This document shows, piece by piece, positions 1 through 7,291 of a stretch of DNA of 21,743 nucleotides. The notes under the pieces are model-generated. The model saw nothing but the letters and a program-made list of their open reading frames with translations, made no database searches and was not told the DNA's origin. Source of the stretch: DATARH01 sp036278835. Its GTDB lineage: Bacteria > Pseudomonadota > Alphaproteobacteria > ATCC43930 > CGMCC-115725. Made by a program: the position numbers and the translations under genes. Position 1 is the first letter of the stretch, and each line of letters begins with the position of its first letter. The stretch is from the NCBI GenBank assembly GCA_036278835.1, contig DASUKH010000322.1, positions 1-21,743 of the forward strand, given 5' to 3'.

Positions 1-2
1 GC

Positions 3-38
3 GAGGTCAATCGCCTGATCGCCGGGTTCGTTGCCTAG
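3..38 (+). CDS. C-terminal end of an upstream gene (partial)
   Basis: An open frame enters from the left edge and ends at TAG 36-38, reading EVNRLIAGFVA. A short amphipathic helix ending in an aliphatic residue just before the stop resembles the last helix of alpha/beta-hydrolase-type proteins, but eleven residues cannot establish a family. The next gene lies on the other strand and ends at 229, so the two would be convergent with a repeat element between them. It could be a chance frame. Confidence 0.35.
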   Translation, partial: EVNRLIAGFVA

Positions 39-189
39 AGCGGTATCCGATCAAGTCCGATCATTAAATGTTCCCCGCCCGCGGACTTGATCCGCGGGTC
101 CACGTCTTCGGCGGCCTGAAAAGACGTGGATGGCCGGGTCAAGCCCGGCCAAGGGGACCATCGATTCCGTTTGAACGGACCCTGCTCTA
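36..189. repeat. Composite palindromic intergenic repeat (nested REP-like element)
   Basis: Three hairpins lie in tandem. CCCGCGGA/TCCGCGGG (78-85/91-98) is a perfect 8-bp stem with a 5-nt loop. TCCACGTCTT/AAGACGTGGA (99-108/121-130) is a perfect 10-bp stem. GGCCGGG/CCCGGCC (132-138/144-150) is a perfect 7-bp stem around TCAAG. The flanks TAGAGC (36-41) and GCTCTA (184-189) pair with each other and resemble the ends of the TAGAGC...GCTCTA intergenic palindromes common in Rhizobiales-like genomes. The inner unit appears to sit inside the outer one. It lies between convergent genes, where it could also stop transcription. Confidence 0.65.
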
Positions 190-228
190 ATTCTGCACTC
201 GCTATTGCGCCGGTCGACGCGGCGGCGC

Positions 229-1659
229 TTACCGATTGGCTACGATGCGATCGGCCGGTATCGCGGCACAGGTGATGTCGTGGTGGTGCAGTGCGGCGCA
301 CGCGGCGCGCGCGGCCTTCTCCGTGAAGTGCAACAGGCGGACCCGGTAAAGTTTCGCCGCGTGCCGGTGCGAGACCACCGCGATCTGAGACTTCTTGCCC
401 CGGGCAACCGAGTAGTGGGCTGCCTTGCGGGCAATTTTCACCGCCGTCGCCTCGGCGCGATAGGCGCCGAGCTGGATCGCCCAGTCATCGTCGGCCGTGT
501 CGGCGCGGCGCAGCGTCGCCGCCTCGGCACGGGCTACGGGCGTCAGGTGGCGCAGCGCGTTGCTCGCGACATGACCAAGGAAACCGGGGTGATGTGCCGC
601 CGTTGCCTTTGCCGGCACGGCCTTCGCCGTCCTGGTCGCCACCGCGACGGTCGTGGCGACGCGCGGCGCCGCAGTGGGCGCGCTCGCTGCGGCCGGAACC
701 GGCTGAGCATGGACCGCTGCGGCGGGCGGCGCGGCGCTGGCGACGACGGGAGCCGCGGCCGGTTGCCGGGCCGGGACGCGGGCCAGCGCGGCAAAGCCCT
801 GGTCGAGCAGCCCCGCCATCTCCTTGTCGCGGCTCCGCCAAGTGCGCCCGCCCATGACGACGCCGATCAGGCGGTGCCCGTTGCGCACCGCGGATGCGGC
901 AAGGTTGAAGCCCGAGGCGTTGATGAACCCGGTCTTGATCCCGTCGGCACCTTGGTACCACTCGAGCAGATGGTTGTGGCCGTGCACGATCTCGCCGCGG
1001 AAATCGAACTCCTGCGTGTCGAAATAGCGGTATTCGCGCGGAAAATTGCGATAGAGCGCCAGCGCGAGCCGGGCGATGTCGCGCGCCGTCGTAAGCTGTT
1101 TCGAATCGGGCAGTCCCGATGCGTTGTCGTACCATGTATGCGCCATGCCGAGCTGGCGCGCCTTCCAGGTCATGTAGCGGGCGAAATTCGGCTCGCTGCC
1201 GCCCAGCCCCTCGGCAAGCACGACCGCCGCGTCGTTGGCTGATTTGGTGACGATCGCCAGGATCAGGTTGCGCACCGAGACCGAATCGCCCGGGGTCAGC
1301 CCGAGTTTGCTCGGCGCTTGGGCGGCGGCGTGCGCCGATACCGGGAACCGCTGATCGAGCGTGATCCGCCCCTGATTGAGCGCCTCGAAGGTCAAATAGA
1401 GGGTCATCATCTTGGTCAGCGAGGCCGGGTAGGTCAGCGCGTCGGCATTTTCCTCGCCGAGCACCTGCCCGGTGTCTGCGTCGAGCATGATCCACTCGGA
1501 GACCGGGCTGTAGCCCTGATGCGCGGCGCTGTGGCTGGCGTGATGGTGTCGACGGTGGGCCGAGGCCGGGCCGGCTCCGAGCACGCAGGTCGCCATCATC
1601 AGGCACAAACCCCAGCGGCCCACGCTCGCCGCCGCGGAACGGATCGGCCTTCCCGGCAT
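229..1659 (-). CDS. D-alanyl-D-alanine carboxypeptidase (PBP5/6-like, peptidase S11) with C-terminal SPOR domain
   Basis: It trims the terminal D-Ala from peptidoglycan stem peptides in the periplasm. From the ATG at 1659 the protein is 476 aa. Residues 1-34 form a signal peptide with a basic start, a hydrophobic core and PASA before the mature end. The S11 catalytic motifs are present: SLTK with Ser80 and Lys83, SAN 140-142, and KTG 242-244. An Ala/Pro-rich linker (about 300-385) leads to a SPOR domain (about 390-476), which in this family binds denuded septal glycan, so a role at the division site is likely. Most close relatives are DacF/DacC-like; I give no symbol because alphaproteobacteria have several paralogues. 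The start is uncertain. GTG 1710 extends the frame by 17 codons and TTG 1671 has the better-placed purine-rich Shine-Dalgarno (AGAGGGGGGA); ATG 1659 gives the most normal signal peptide. Confidence 0.92.
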   Translation of the reverse strand: MPGRPIRSAAASVGRWGLCLMMATCVLGAGPASAHRRHHHASHSAAHQGYSPVSEWIMLDADTGQVLGEENADALTYPASLTKMMTLYLTFEALNQGRITLDQRFPVSAHAAAQAPSKLGLTPGDSVSVRNLILAIVTKSANDAAVVLAEGLGGSEPNFARYMTWKARQLGMAHTWYDNASGLPDSKQLTTARDIARLALALYRNFPREYRYFDTQEFDFRGEIVHGHNHLLEWYQGADGIKTGFINASGFNLAASAVRNGHRLIGVVMGGRTWRSRDKEMAGLLDQGFAALARVPARQPAAAPVVASAAPPAAAVHAQPVPAAASAPTAAPRVATTVAVATRTAKAVPAKATAAHHPGFLGHVASNALRHLTPVARAEAATLRRADTADDDWAIQLGAYRAEATAVKIARKAAHYSVARGKKSQIAVVSHRHAAKLYRVRLLHFTEKAARAACAALHHHDITCAAIPADRIVANR

Positions 1660-1733
1660 CGCTATCCGCAAACCATCCCCCCTCTGCGACGATCGCCGGG
1701 CAGCCCCCACTACACCAGCACATCACCATGACG

Positions 1734-1762
1734 AGCGTAGGTAAAAGTTGAACTACTGTCAA
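1734..1762 (-). promoter_or_regulatory. Sigma70-type promoter of the carboxypeptidase gene
   Basis: On the minus strand TTGACA (1762-1757) is followed after exactly 17 nt by TACGCT (1739-1734). The -35 is consensus and the -10 keeps T1, A2 and T6. Transcription would begin near 1727, about 70 nt upstream of the preferred ATG. The segment is clearly less GC-rich than its surroundings. Confidence 0.6.
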
Positions 1763-1902
1763 AGCGGCAACTCGGGGCGGTTGAAATTTTGCCGACTTGC
1801 CGCCAAGCGAATGTCGCGGTGCGATCCGGCGCTTTTGTGGCAGCCGGCGGCCGAAGGTCGAGGGGCGATCCCGCGCGCGGCATGCCCGCCTCGGCCGCAA
1901 GA

Positions 1903-1969
1903 TTTGTGCGACGCACAAAATCTGGATTGTCGGCGAAACACTTTCAGTCTACGTTCGTTGTGCATTGCA
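1903..1969. promoter_or_regulatory. Two TGC-N3-GCA dyads upstream of the phasin gene (candidate PhaR operators)
   Basis: A perfect 17-bp palindrome, TTTGTGCG-A-CGCACAAA, covers 1903-1919, and a second dyad, TGCATTGCA, covers 1961-1969. Both contain TGC-N3-GCA, with centres 54 bp apart and the nearer one 27 bp before the phasin start codon. From memory, PhaR, the PHA-responsive repressor of phasin genes in Rhodobacter and Paracoccus, binds TGC-rich dyads close to CTGC-N3-4-GCAG. The location is right for such an operator. The assignment to PhaR is inferred, since no phaR gene is in the window. Confidence 0.45.
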
Positions 1970-1995
1970 GTATATGGCGCAGTGGAGCCGGACAG

Positions 1996-2508
1996 ATGAG
2001 CGACAGCAAAGGGAAGCGGGTCTCCCGCGAATCGCCTGATTTCGGAGATAGTGCCGCCGTTGCGGCTGAAACGGCGATCACGCAGGCGCCCGAGGCATCG
2101 GATGCGGCGGCGACGGTCCTCCCCGCCGCCGCGCGGCAATCGCGTAACGACGGGGTGTCGGCGCCGCAATCGCCCGCCGAGCCGATCTCCGCCGCCGACG
2201 CGGCCTGTGCCGCGTTCCTCGAGGCGCAGCTGGCCCTGTCGTGCAGCCTCAGGGAGAGCTCCGACGAATGGGCCGAGATGGCGCGAGCCGGAATGGCGGC
2301 CGGCGCCGATGCCGCTTCCGGCCTGCTGGCGGCCAAAACCTTTGCCGATCTGGCCGATGTTCAGACCACGTTGGTCCGCCGCGCGCTCGACACGGCGATC
2401 GCGGGGACCGCCCGGTTGTCGCATATCGGGATCAGGACGGCGGGAGAGGCGGCGCGCCCGATCCTGTTGGGCTTGTCCCGAATGCCGCCGCCCCCCGCGA
2501 TCGGCTGA
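1996..2508 (+). CDS. Phasin family protein
   Basis: Phasins coat polyhydroxyalkanoate granules and control their number and size. The ATG at 1996 gives 170 aa and has GGAG at 1984-1987. The first 70 residues are Ala/Ser/Pro-rich and probably disordered. Residues 70-165 form an amphipathic helical segment with the pattern of the Phasin_2 family: a FLEAQLAL helix, then a helix containing AKTFADLADVQ, and a short tail ending in RMPPPPAIG. No signal peptide or membrane helix is seen. The frame continues upstream to 1789, but that extension runs through the operator-like dyads and lacks a ribosome site. Two candidate PhaR sites upstream support a PHA-linked role. Family-level assignment is fairly safe; granule binding is not shown, and some phasin-like proteins serve other roles. 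Confidence 0.8.
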   Translation: MSDSKGKRVSRESPDFGDSAAVAAETAITQAPEASDAAATVLPAAARQSRNDGVSAPQSPAEPISAADAACAAFLEAQLALSCSLRESSDEWAEMARAGMAAGADAASGLLAAKTFADLADVQTTLVRRALDTAIAGTARLSHIGIRTAGEAARPILLGLSRMPPPPAIG

Positions 2509-2615
2509 CCGGGAGCGGGCGCGCTCCGGTTGGCCCGCGCCGGGCATAGTCCCGCGCTTTTTCTGTTGCGGCCTGCGACGGCGGATGCCAGATATGCTGT
2601 GTCGTCAACTCGACA

Positions 2616-2808
2616 GGAGGGTGTGTAACAAGCATGACACCACCTGGCAGTTCCCAGTTGCCGACCCCTTGGCATCGGCAACCGAGGGAGAAGTCCAAGA
2701 GATAGCTCGGCCTTAAGGCCCGAGCGCGGAGTAGAGCTTCGCAAACGGACCCCCGCCGGTCGCCTCGGCTTTAACGCCGCGGTGCGCGGGGGTCTTTGCG
2801 GTCCCTCC
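2616..2808 (+). ncRNA. Candidate structured RNA (multi-hairpin, closed by a terminal stem), family unknown
   Basis: This lies in the 326-nt gap between the phasin and hydrolase genes. GGAGGG (2616-2621) can pair with CCCTCC (2803-2808), enclosing several further helices: GGTGT/ACACC (2620-2624/2637-2641), a perfect 8-bp GTTGCCGA/TCGGCAAC (about 2657-2681), GCTCGG/CCGAGC (about 2705-2725), and a long GC-rich hairpin in which GCAAA and GACCCCCGC (2741-2756) pair with GCGGGGGTC and TTTGC (about 2785-2799), with one two-base bulge. A possible promoter is TTGCGG (2566-2571), 18 nt, AGATAT (2590-2595), giving a start near 2602. It could be an independent small RNA of 6S-like length or a leader of the hydrolase gene. 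I do not recognise the family; the several separate hairpins do not look like the rod shape of 6S RNA, and there is no clear T-run at the end. Confidence 0.4.
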
Positions 2809-2834
2809 AAACGTTTGCGGTCATCAGGCAGGAC

Positions 2835-3716
2835 ATGGCCCTCGATCTCGATACCTCCGGCCCAACCTCTCGGATATATTTCTCACAGCGGCTGCGCCTG
2901 CATTACGTCGATTGGGGTAACGCGTCGGCGCCGCCGCTGCTGCTGGTGCATGGCGGGCGCGACCATTGCCGCAACTGGGACTGGGTGGCGCAGGCGCTGC
3001 GCCGCCATTGGCATGTGTTGGCGCCCGACCTGCGGGGCCACGGCGACAGCCAATGGTCGCCCGACGGCAATTATTCGACCTCTGCCTATGTCTATGATCT
3101 GGCTCAGCTCATTCATCAGCAGGAGCTGGCGCCGGTGACCATCGTCGCGCACTCGCTCGGCGGCAACATCGCGATCCGCTACACCGGGATATATCCGGAA
3201 AATGTGCGGCGGCTGGTAGCGATCGAGGGGCTCGGCCCGACGCCGCGGAAAATGGCCAAGCGCTCGGCGGTGCCGATTGCCGAACGCATGCGGAGCTGGG
3301 TCGAGGTGCAGCGCGCGCTGTCCGGCCGCCTGCCGCGGCGCTACGCCTCGATCGAGGACGCCCTCAAACGCATGCAGGAGGCCAACGCGCATCTCTCTCC
3401 GGAGCAGGCGCGCCACCTGACGCAGCACGGGGTCAACCAGAACGAGGATGGCACCTACAGCTGGAAATTCGATAATTACGTGCGCGCCGACTCGCCGTAC
3501 GGCATGACGCAGGGCGACATCGAGGAATTGTGGAGCCGGATCGGCTGTCCGACGCTGCTGGTCTATGGAAACGAGAGCTGGGCGGCCAACCCCGAGGGCG
3601 ACGGCCGCATGCGCCATTTCCGGAACGCCCGCGTGGTTTCGGTCGAGGGGGCGGGGCACTGGGTCCACCACGACCGGCTCGACGTCTTTCTCGATCTGCT
3701 CCGCGAATTTCTGTAA
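2835..3716 (+). CDS. Alpha/beta hydrolase
   Basis: A cytoplasmic serine hydrolase of the alpha/beta fold with unknown substrate. From ATG 2835 it is 293 aa. Visible are the oxyanion-hole HGG (39-41), the strand-plus-loop APDLRGHGDS (63-72), the nucleophile elbow AHSLGG with Ser107, and the C-terminal histidine in GAGHWVHHD (His275). A cap rich in charged helices lies at about 135-235. The elbow has Ala where Gly is usual. After the strand that normally precedes the acid the sequence is VYGNESW, so the acid is probably Glu247 rather than Asp. The frame extends to 2796, but that would run into the 3' arm of the structured RNA candidate; AGG at 2826-2828 favours 2835. The stop is 9 bp before the transporter start, so the two are probably co-transcribed. 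Confidence 0.85.
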   Translation: MALDLDTSGPTSRIYFSQRLRLHYVDWGNASAPPLLLVHGGRDHCRNWDWVAQALRRHWHVLAPDLRGHGDSQWSPDGNYSTSAYVYDLAQLIHQQELAPVTIVAHSLGGNIAIRYTGIYPENVRRLVAIEGLGPTPRKMAKRSAVPIAERMRSWVEVQRALSGRLPRRYASIEDALKRMQEANAHLSPEQARHLTQHGVNQNEDGTYSWKFDNYVRADSPYGMTQGDIEELWSRIGCPTLLVYGNESWAANPEGDGRMRHFRNARVVSVEGAGHWVHHDRLDVFLDLLREFL

Positions 3717-3725
3717 TCCGCTACC

Positions 3726-5018
3726 GTGCTGTTCCGGCGCCGCCATAGCACCGAGCCGCATAGATCGTGGCGCGGGCTGTTCCGGCTGCTCGGCCCCGGG
3801 CTGATCACCGGCGCCTCCGACGACGATCCGAGCGGCATCGCCACCTATTCGCAGGCCGGCGCCCAGTTCGGCTATTCGCTCGGCTGGGTGATGCTGGTGA
3901 CCTGGCCGCTGATGGCGGCTATCCAGGAGATAAGCGCCCGCATCGGCCGGGTGACCGGCAAGGGGATCGCCGCCAATTTGCGCGAGCATTATTCGCCGCA
4001 TGTGCTGCGCGGCATCGTCGGGCTGCTCCTGGTTGCGAACTTTATCAATCTCGGCGCCGATCTTGGCGCGATGGGCGACGCTCTGAGGCTGGTCGTCGGC
4101 GGTCCGCAGGGTCTTTATGTCATCCTGTTCGCCGCACTTTGCGCGATTCTCGAGATCTACTCGAGCTACCAGCGATACGTCAGATATCTCAAATGGATGA
4201 CGCTGTCGTTGTTCGCCTATGTCGCGACCGTGCTGGTCAGCCACGTCGCGTGGTCCGAGGTTGCCTATAATGTGTTCGTGCCGCAGCTGCGCTGGCAGGA
4301 GGATTACCTCGTCATCATAGTCGGGGTGCTCGGCACGACGATCAGCCCGTATCTGTTTTTCTGGCAGGCCTCCGAGGAAGCGGAGGAGGAACGGGTCGAT
4401 CCGGCGGCGCGTCCGTTGATCGAAACCCCGGAAGAGGCGCCGCGCGAAATCCGGCGCATCGAGTTCGACACCTATCTCGGCATGGGTTTTTCGAATGCGG
4501 TCTCCCTCGCCATCATGGTGACAGCCGGCGCGACGCTGCACCTGCACGGCATTACCGACGTCCAGACGTCGGAGCAGGCAGCAGAGGCGCTGCGGCCGAT
4601 TGCCGGCGATGCCGCTTTCTTCGTCTTCGCGCTCGGGATCATCGGCACCGGCCTCCTGGCGATCCCGGTGCTTGCCGGCTCGGCCGCCTATGCCCTGGCG
4701 GAAGCGATGGGCTGGCGCACCGGCCTCGCCCGCGCGCCGCGCGAGGCGCGGGCGTTTTATGCCACGATCGTCGGCGGCACCTTGATCGGGGTCGGCATCA
4801 ATTTTGTCAATATCGACCCGATCAAGGCATTGTTCTGGACCGCCGTCATCAATGGCGTCGTCGCCGTGCCGCTGATGGTCATGATGATGCTGATGAGCAT
4901 GCGGCGCGAGGTGATGGGTCCGCTCACCCTGCCGCGACCGCTGTGGGCGGTCGGCTGGCTCACGACCGCCGCAATGGCCGCCGCCGTCGTCGCGATGTTC
5001 GCGACGTGGTCAGGCTGA
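3726..5018 (+). CDS. NRAMP-family transporter with non-canonical metal-binding motifs
   Basis: An inner-membrane carrier of 430 aa with about 11 hydrophobic segments, starting at GTG 3726 just after the hydrolase stop in the same frame, with no strong Shine-Dalgarno. The LeuT-fold landmarks of NRAMP are recognisable: GPGLITGASDDDPSG at 23-37 matches the TM1 region and GTTISPYLFF at 203-212 matches TM6. Classical Mn/Fe carriers have DPGN in TM1 and a Met-Pro-His motif in TM6. Here these are DPSG (34-37) and ISPY (206-209), so the Asn and the metal-selecting Met are absent. A long acidic loop (216-232, and on to about 245) follows TM6. Loss of the Met is a known feature of the NRAMP-related Mg2+ transporters, so a hard divalent ion is possible; the substrate is inference. 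It should not be called MntH. Confidence 0.85.
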   Translation: MLFRRRHSTEPHRSWRGLFRLLGPGLITGASDDDPSGIATYSQAGAQFGYSLGWVMLVTWPLMAAIQEISARIGRVTGKGIAANLREHYSPHVLRGIVGLLLVANFINLGADLGAMGDALRLVVGGPQGLYVILFAALCAILEIYSSYQRYVRYLKWMTLSLFAYVATVLVSHVAWSEVAYNVFVPQLRWQEDYLVIIVGVLGTTISPYLFFWQASEEAEEERVDPAARPLIETPEEAPREIRRIEFDTYLGMGFSNAVSLAIMVTAGATLHLHGITDVQTSEQAAEALRPIAGDAAFFVFALGIIGTGLLAIPVLAGSAAYALAEAMGWRTGLARAPREARAFYATIVGGTLIGVGINFVNIDPIKALFWTAVINGVVAVPLMVMMMLMSMRREVMGPLTLPRPLWAVGWLTTAAMAAAVVAMFATWSG

Positions 5019-5023
5019 CCCGG

Positions 5024-6208
5024 TTAATCGCCGGCGAGCGGTGCCGCGGCCGGAGCGGTGGCGGGGCGCAGCAGCAGCAGGGAGGCGAAGGCGGCGAGGC
5101 TGAGGCCGGCGGTCAGCAGCACCGAAGCGGCGCCGACCCGATCGAGCAGCAATCCGAACAGAAACGGCGCCGCCGACAGCGAGACCCGCGCCGGCACCGA
5201 CAGGATCCCGTTGCGCAGCCCGTAGCCGAACGGCCCGAACACCGCCAATGGCAGGGTGCCTTTGGCGATGGTCACCATGCCGTTGCCGGCGCCGTGCAGC
5301 AGCGCGAAGCCGGCCACCCCGAACGGGCCTAGCGCGCCCAGTACGGCGGCGCCGATCGGGTGCATCAGCACCGCGATGCGCGCCGACCACACCGGGTGGA
5401 TGGCGCGCAGCAGGCCGAACTCGACGAGTCGGGCGGCGACCTGGGCCGGGCCGACCAGGGTGCCGGCGGCGATCGCCGCGGTCTGCGTTGCGCCGGCGGT
5501 CATCAAAAGGCGCGGCAGTTGTGCCGCCATCGCGCCGGTCACAAACGCCGCCGCCGCGAAATAGAAGGCGAGCACCGGCATCGCGCGGCGCGGCGCCGCG
5601 TCCTCGTGAGCATCCGCACGCAAGGACGACCGGCCGGGCAAGGGCGGAGCCGGTGGGATCACCAGCCAGTTGAGCGGCATTGAGAGAAACAGGTTGACGG
5701 CGGCCCAGATCAGGCAGGCTTCGCGCCAGCCGAGAGTGTGCTGCATCCACGCCGACAGCGGCCAGCCGATCGTGCTGGCGAAGCCGGCGATCAAGGTGAT
5801 GCCGGTGATCGGGGCACGCGCATCGCGGCCGTAGAGCCGGGTCAGCGCGGCAAAGGCCGGATCGTACAGCCCGAGCGCCATGCCGATGCCGAGAAATGCC
5901 CAGGCCAGGATCAGTGTGCCGATCCCCTGCGACAACCCGAGCAGCGCCTGCCCGGCGGCGATGATCGCGCTGGCGGCGGTCAGCACCGCCCGCCCGCCAT
6001 GTTTGTCGATCAGCCGCCCGACCCACGGGCTGATCGCCGCACCGAGCAGCAGCGCCGCCGAGAAAAAGCCGAAGAACGCATCGGTCGATATGCCGAGCCC
6101 GGCGGCGATCGGTGCTCCGAGCACCGCCGGCAGGTAATAGCTCGACGCCCAGTGGAGCGTCTCGGTCGAGCCGAGCACCGCGACGACCACCGTCTTATTC
6201 CGCGGCAC
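5024..6208 (-). CDS. Major facilitator superfamily transporter
   Basis: A 394-aa inner-membrane carrier with about 12 hydrophobic helices. The loop between helices 2 and 3 carries GRLIDKHGGR (64-73), the MFS motif A. A hydrophilic central loop at about 190-215 separates the two six-helix halves. The start is GTG 6208, preceded by GGAGGG at good spacing. It follows the CoA-ester lyase on the same strand after 120 bp, so the two may share a transcript. A carboxylate or aromatic acid substrate would fit, but nothing in the sequence fixes this. Its stop faces that of the NRAMP gene with only 5 bp between. The set of family members with this shape includes monocarboxylate/oxalate-like porters. Confidence 0.85.
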   Translation of the reverse strand: MPRNKTVVVAVLGSTETLHWASSYYLPAVLGAPIAAGLGISTDAFFGFFSAALLLGAAISPWVGRLIDKHGGRAVLTAASAIIAAGQALLGLSQGIGTLILAWAFLGIGMALGLYDPAFAALTRLYGRDARAPITGITLIAGFASTIGWPLSAWMQHTLGWREACLIWAAVNLFLSMPLNWLVIPPAPPLPGRSSLRADAHEDAAPRRAMPVLAFYFAAAAFVTGAMAAQLPRLLMTAGATQTAAIAAGTLVGPAQVAARLVEFGLLRAIHPVWSARIAVLMHPIGAAVLGALGPFGVAGFALLHGAGNGMVTIAKGTLPLAVFGPFGYGLRNGILSVPARVSLSAAPFLFGLLLDRVGAASVLLTAGLSLAAFASLLLLRPATAPAAAPLAGD

Positions 6209-6328
6209 GGCACCCTCCGCTCATTCCGGCAAGACCTCCCAAATTGCGCATCAGGCGCGCCCGGAGCCGCCCGGCCGGGCAAGGCTGCCTTGTGCGGCGC
6301 AGCGGCGCAACCGCGCTGTAATCCCCGC

Positions 6329-7204
6329 TCATCCGCCGCGGGCGGCGATCGCCTCGGCCAGGGAAAGCGTGCGCCGCGCCTCGGCGGCGTGCAATGCCTC
6401 GATGAGCCGTCCCTCGAACCGTGCTGCCCCCTTGCCGGCAGCGATGGCCGCCTCATAGGCAGCGACCAGCCGCCGCGCCGCCTCGATCTCAGCCGGCTCG
6501 GGGGCAAATGCCGCGTTGGCGGTCTCGATCTGCGCCGGGTGGATCACCGTCTTGCCGTCGAAGCCGAGTGCGCGGCCCTGGCGGCAGGCCGCGGCAAATC
6601 CCTCGGCGTCGGCAAGGTCGAGATGAACGCCGTCGAGCGCCGCCCGGCCGGCGGCGCGAGCCGCCAGCAGGATGAGGCCGAGCGCGGTCAAAAGCGGCAT
6701 GCGGCCGGACACCTGGCGGGCGTGCAGGTCGGCGGCAAGGTCGGAGGTGCCGGCGACGAGGGCGGCGACGCGCGGGCTCGCATCGGCAATCTGCGGCGCC
6801 GCGAGTACGCCGCGCGGGGTCTCGATCATGCACCACACCGCCAGTTCCGGCGGTGCGCCGCGCATATCGAGGAGATCGATGATCAGCCGCACCCGCTCGG
6901 CGTTTTCGACCTTGGGCAACAGCACCGCATTGACCGGCAGCGTCGCGGCGGCGGCCAAATCGGCCTGACCCCAGGGGCTGTCGAGCGGATTGACCCGCAG
7001 CACCAATTCGCGCGGCGCATAGCCGCCGGCGCTCACCGCCGCGGCGACCGCGGCGCGGGCGCTGTCCTTCATGTCCGGCGCGACGGCATCTTCGAGATCG
7101 AAGATCAGGCCGTCGGCCGGCAGGCCGCGCGCCTTTTCGAGCGCGCGCGGGTTCGATCCCGGCAAAAACAATACGCTGCGGCGCGGTCGGAGCGGCACGG
7201 TCAT
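6329..7204 (-). CDS. CoA-ester lyase of the HpcH/HpaI-CitE family
   Basis: A cytoplasmic Mg2+-dependent TIM-barrel enzyme that cleaves or hydrolyses a 3-hydroxyacyl-CoA such as malyl-CoA, methylmalyl-CoA or citramalyl-CoA. The 291-aa protein is the usual length. Visible are RSVLFLPGSNP (9-19), FDLEDAV (35-41), LRVNP with the substrate-binding Arg (69-73), LLPKVE (95-100), the metal ligands Glu128 in IETP and Asp155 in GTSDLAADL, and KTVIHPAQI (218-226). There is no citrate-lyase alpha or gamma subunit beside it, so it is a stand-alone CitE-like enzyme and not part of citrate lyase. ATG 7204 has GAGG at suitable spacing. An MFS carrier follows, and a class III CoA-transferase lies 1.4 kb away, which would suit dicarboxylate or branched C5-acid use. 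The exact substrate cannot be read from the sequence. Confidence 0.85.
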   Translation of the reverse strand: MTVPLRPRRSVLFLPGSNPRALEKARGLPADGLIFDLEDAVAPDMKDSARAAVAAAVSAGGYAPRELVLRVNPLDSPWGQADLAAAATLPVNAVLLPKVENAERVRLIIDLLDMRGAPPELAVWCMIETPRGVLAAPQIADASPRVAALVAGTSDLAADLHARQVSGRMPLLTALGLILLAARAAGRAALDGVHLDLADAEGFAAACRQGRALGFDGKTVIHPAQIETANAAFAPEPAEIEAARRLVAAYEAAIAAGKGAARFEGRLIEALHAAEARRTLSLAEAIAARGG

Positions 7205-7235
7205 CGCAAATCCTCGTTCGGCGGGTATTTGCCGA

Positions 7236-7241
7236 TATAAT
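7236..7241 (+). promoter_or_regulatory. Possible -10 box for the membrane protein-pdxY pair
   Basis: An exact TATAAT lies in the 87-bp gap between divergent genes, 51 bp before the ATG at 7292. No good -35 is seen at 16-18 bp, so an activator may be needed or this may be chance. Confidence 0.35.
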
Positions 7242-7291
7242 CCGCCCGCGATGGATTCGCAGCACAGGCAGCACGGGACGAGGCAGGAGGG

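Noticed and set aside
1789..1995. Longer N-terminus for the phasin
   Set aside because: It would run through the palindromic dyads and promoter region, has no ribosome site, and reads as low-quality sequence compared with the phasin body.
2616..2808. Firm call of 6S RNA, SRP RNA, RNase P, tmRNA or a known riboswitch
   Set aside because: Length would suit 6S, but the several separate hairpins do not form its rod, and none of the conserved SRP, RNase P, tmRNA or cobalamin-box sequences is present. Left as an unassigned candidate.
2883..4547. A 554-codon minus-strand open frame opposite the hydrolase and NRAMP genes
   Set aside because: It spans two well-supported genes on the other strand and has no family features.
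3726..5018. Calling the transporter MntH
   Set aside because: The TM1 DPGN and TM6 Met-Pro-His motifs that define Mn/Fe carriers are both absent.
5738..7240. A 500-codon plus-strand open frame opposite the MFS and lyase genes
   Set aside because: Antisense shadow crossing two genes and their intergenic gap, with Arg/Gln-rich low-complexity translation.
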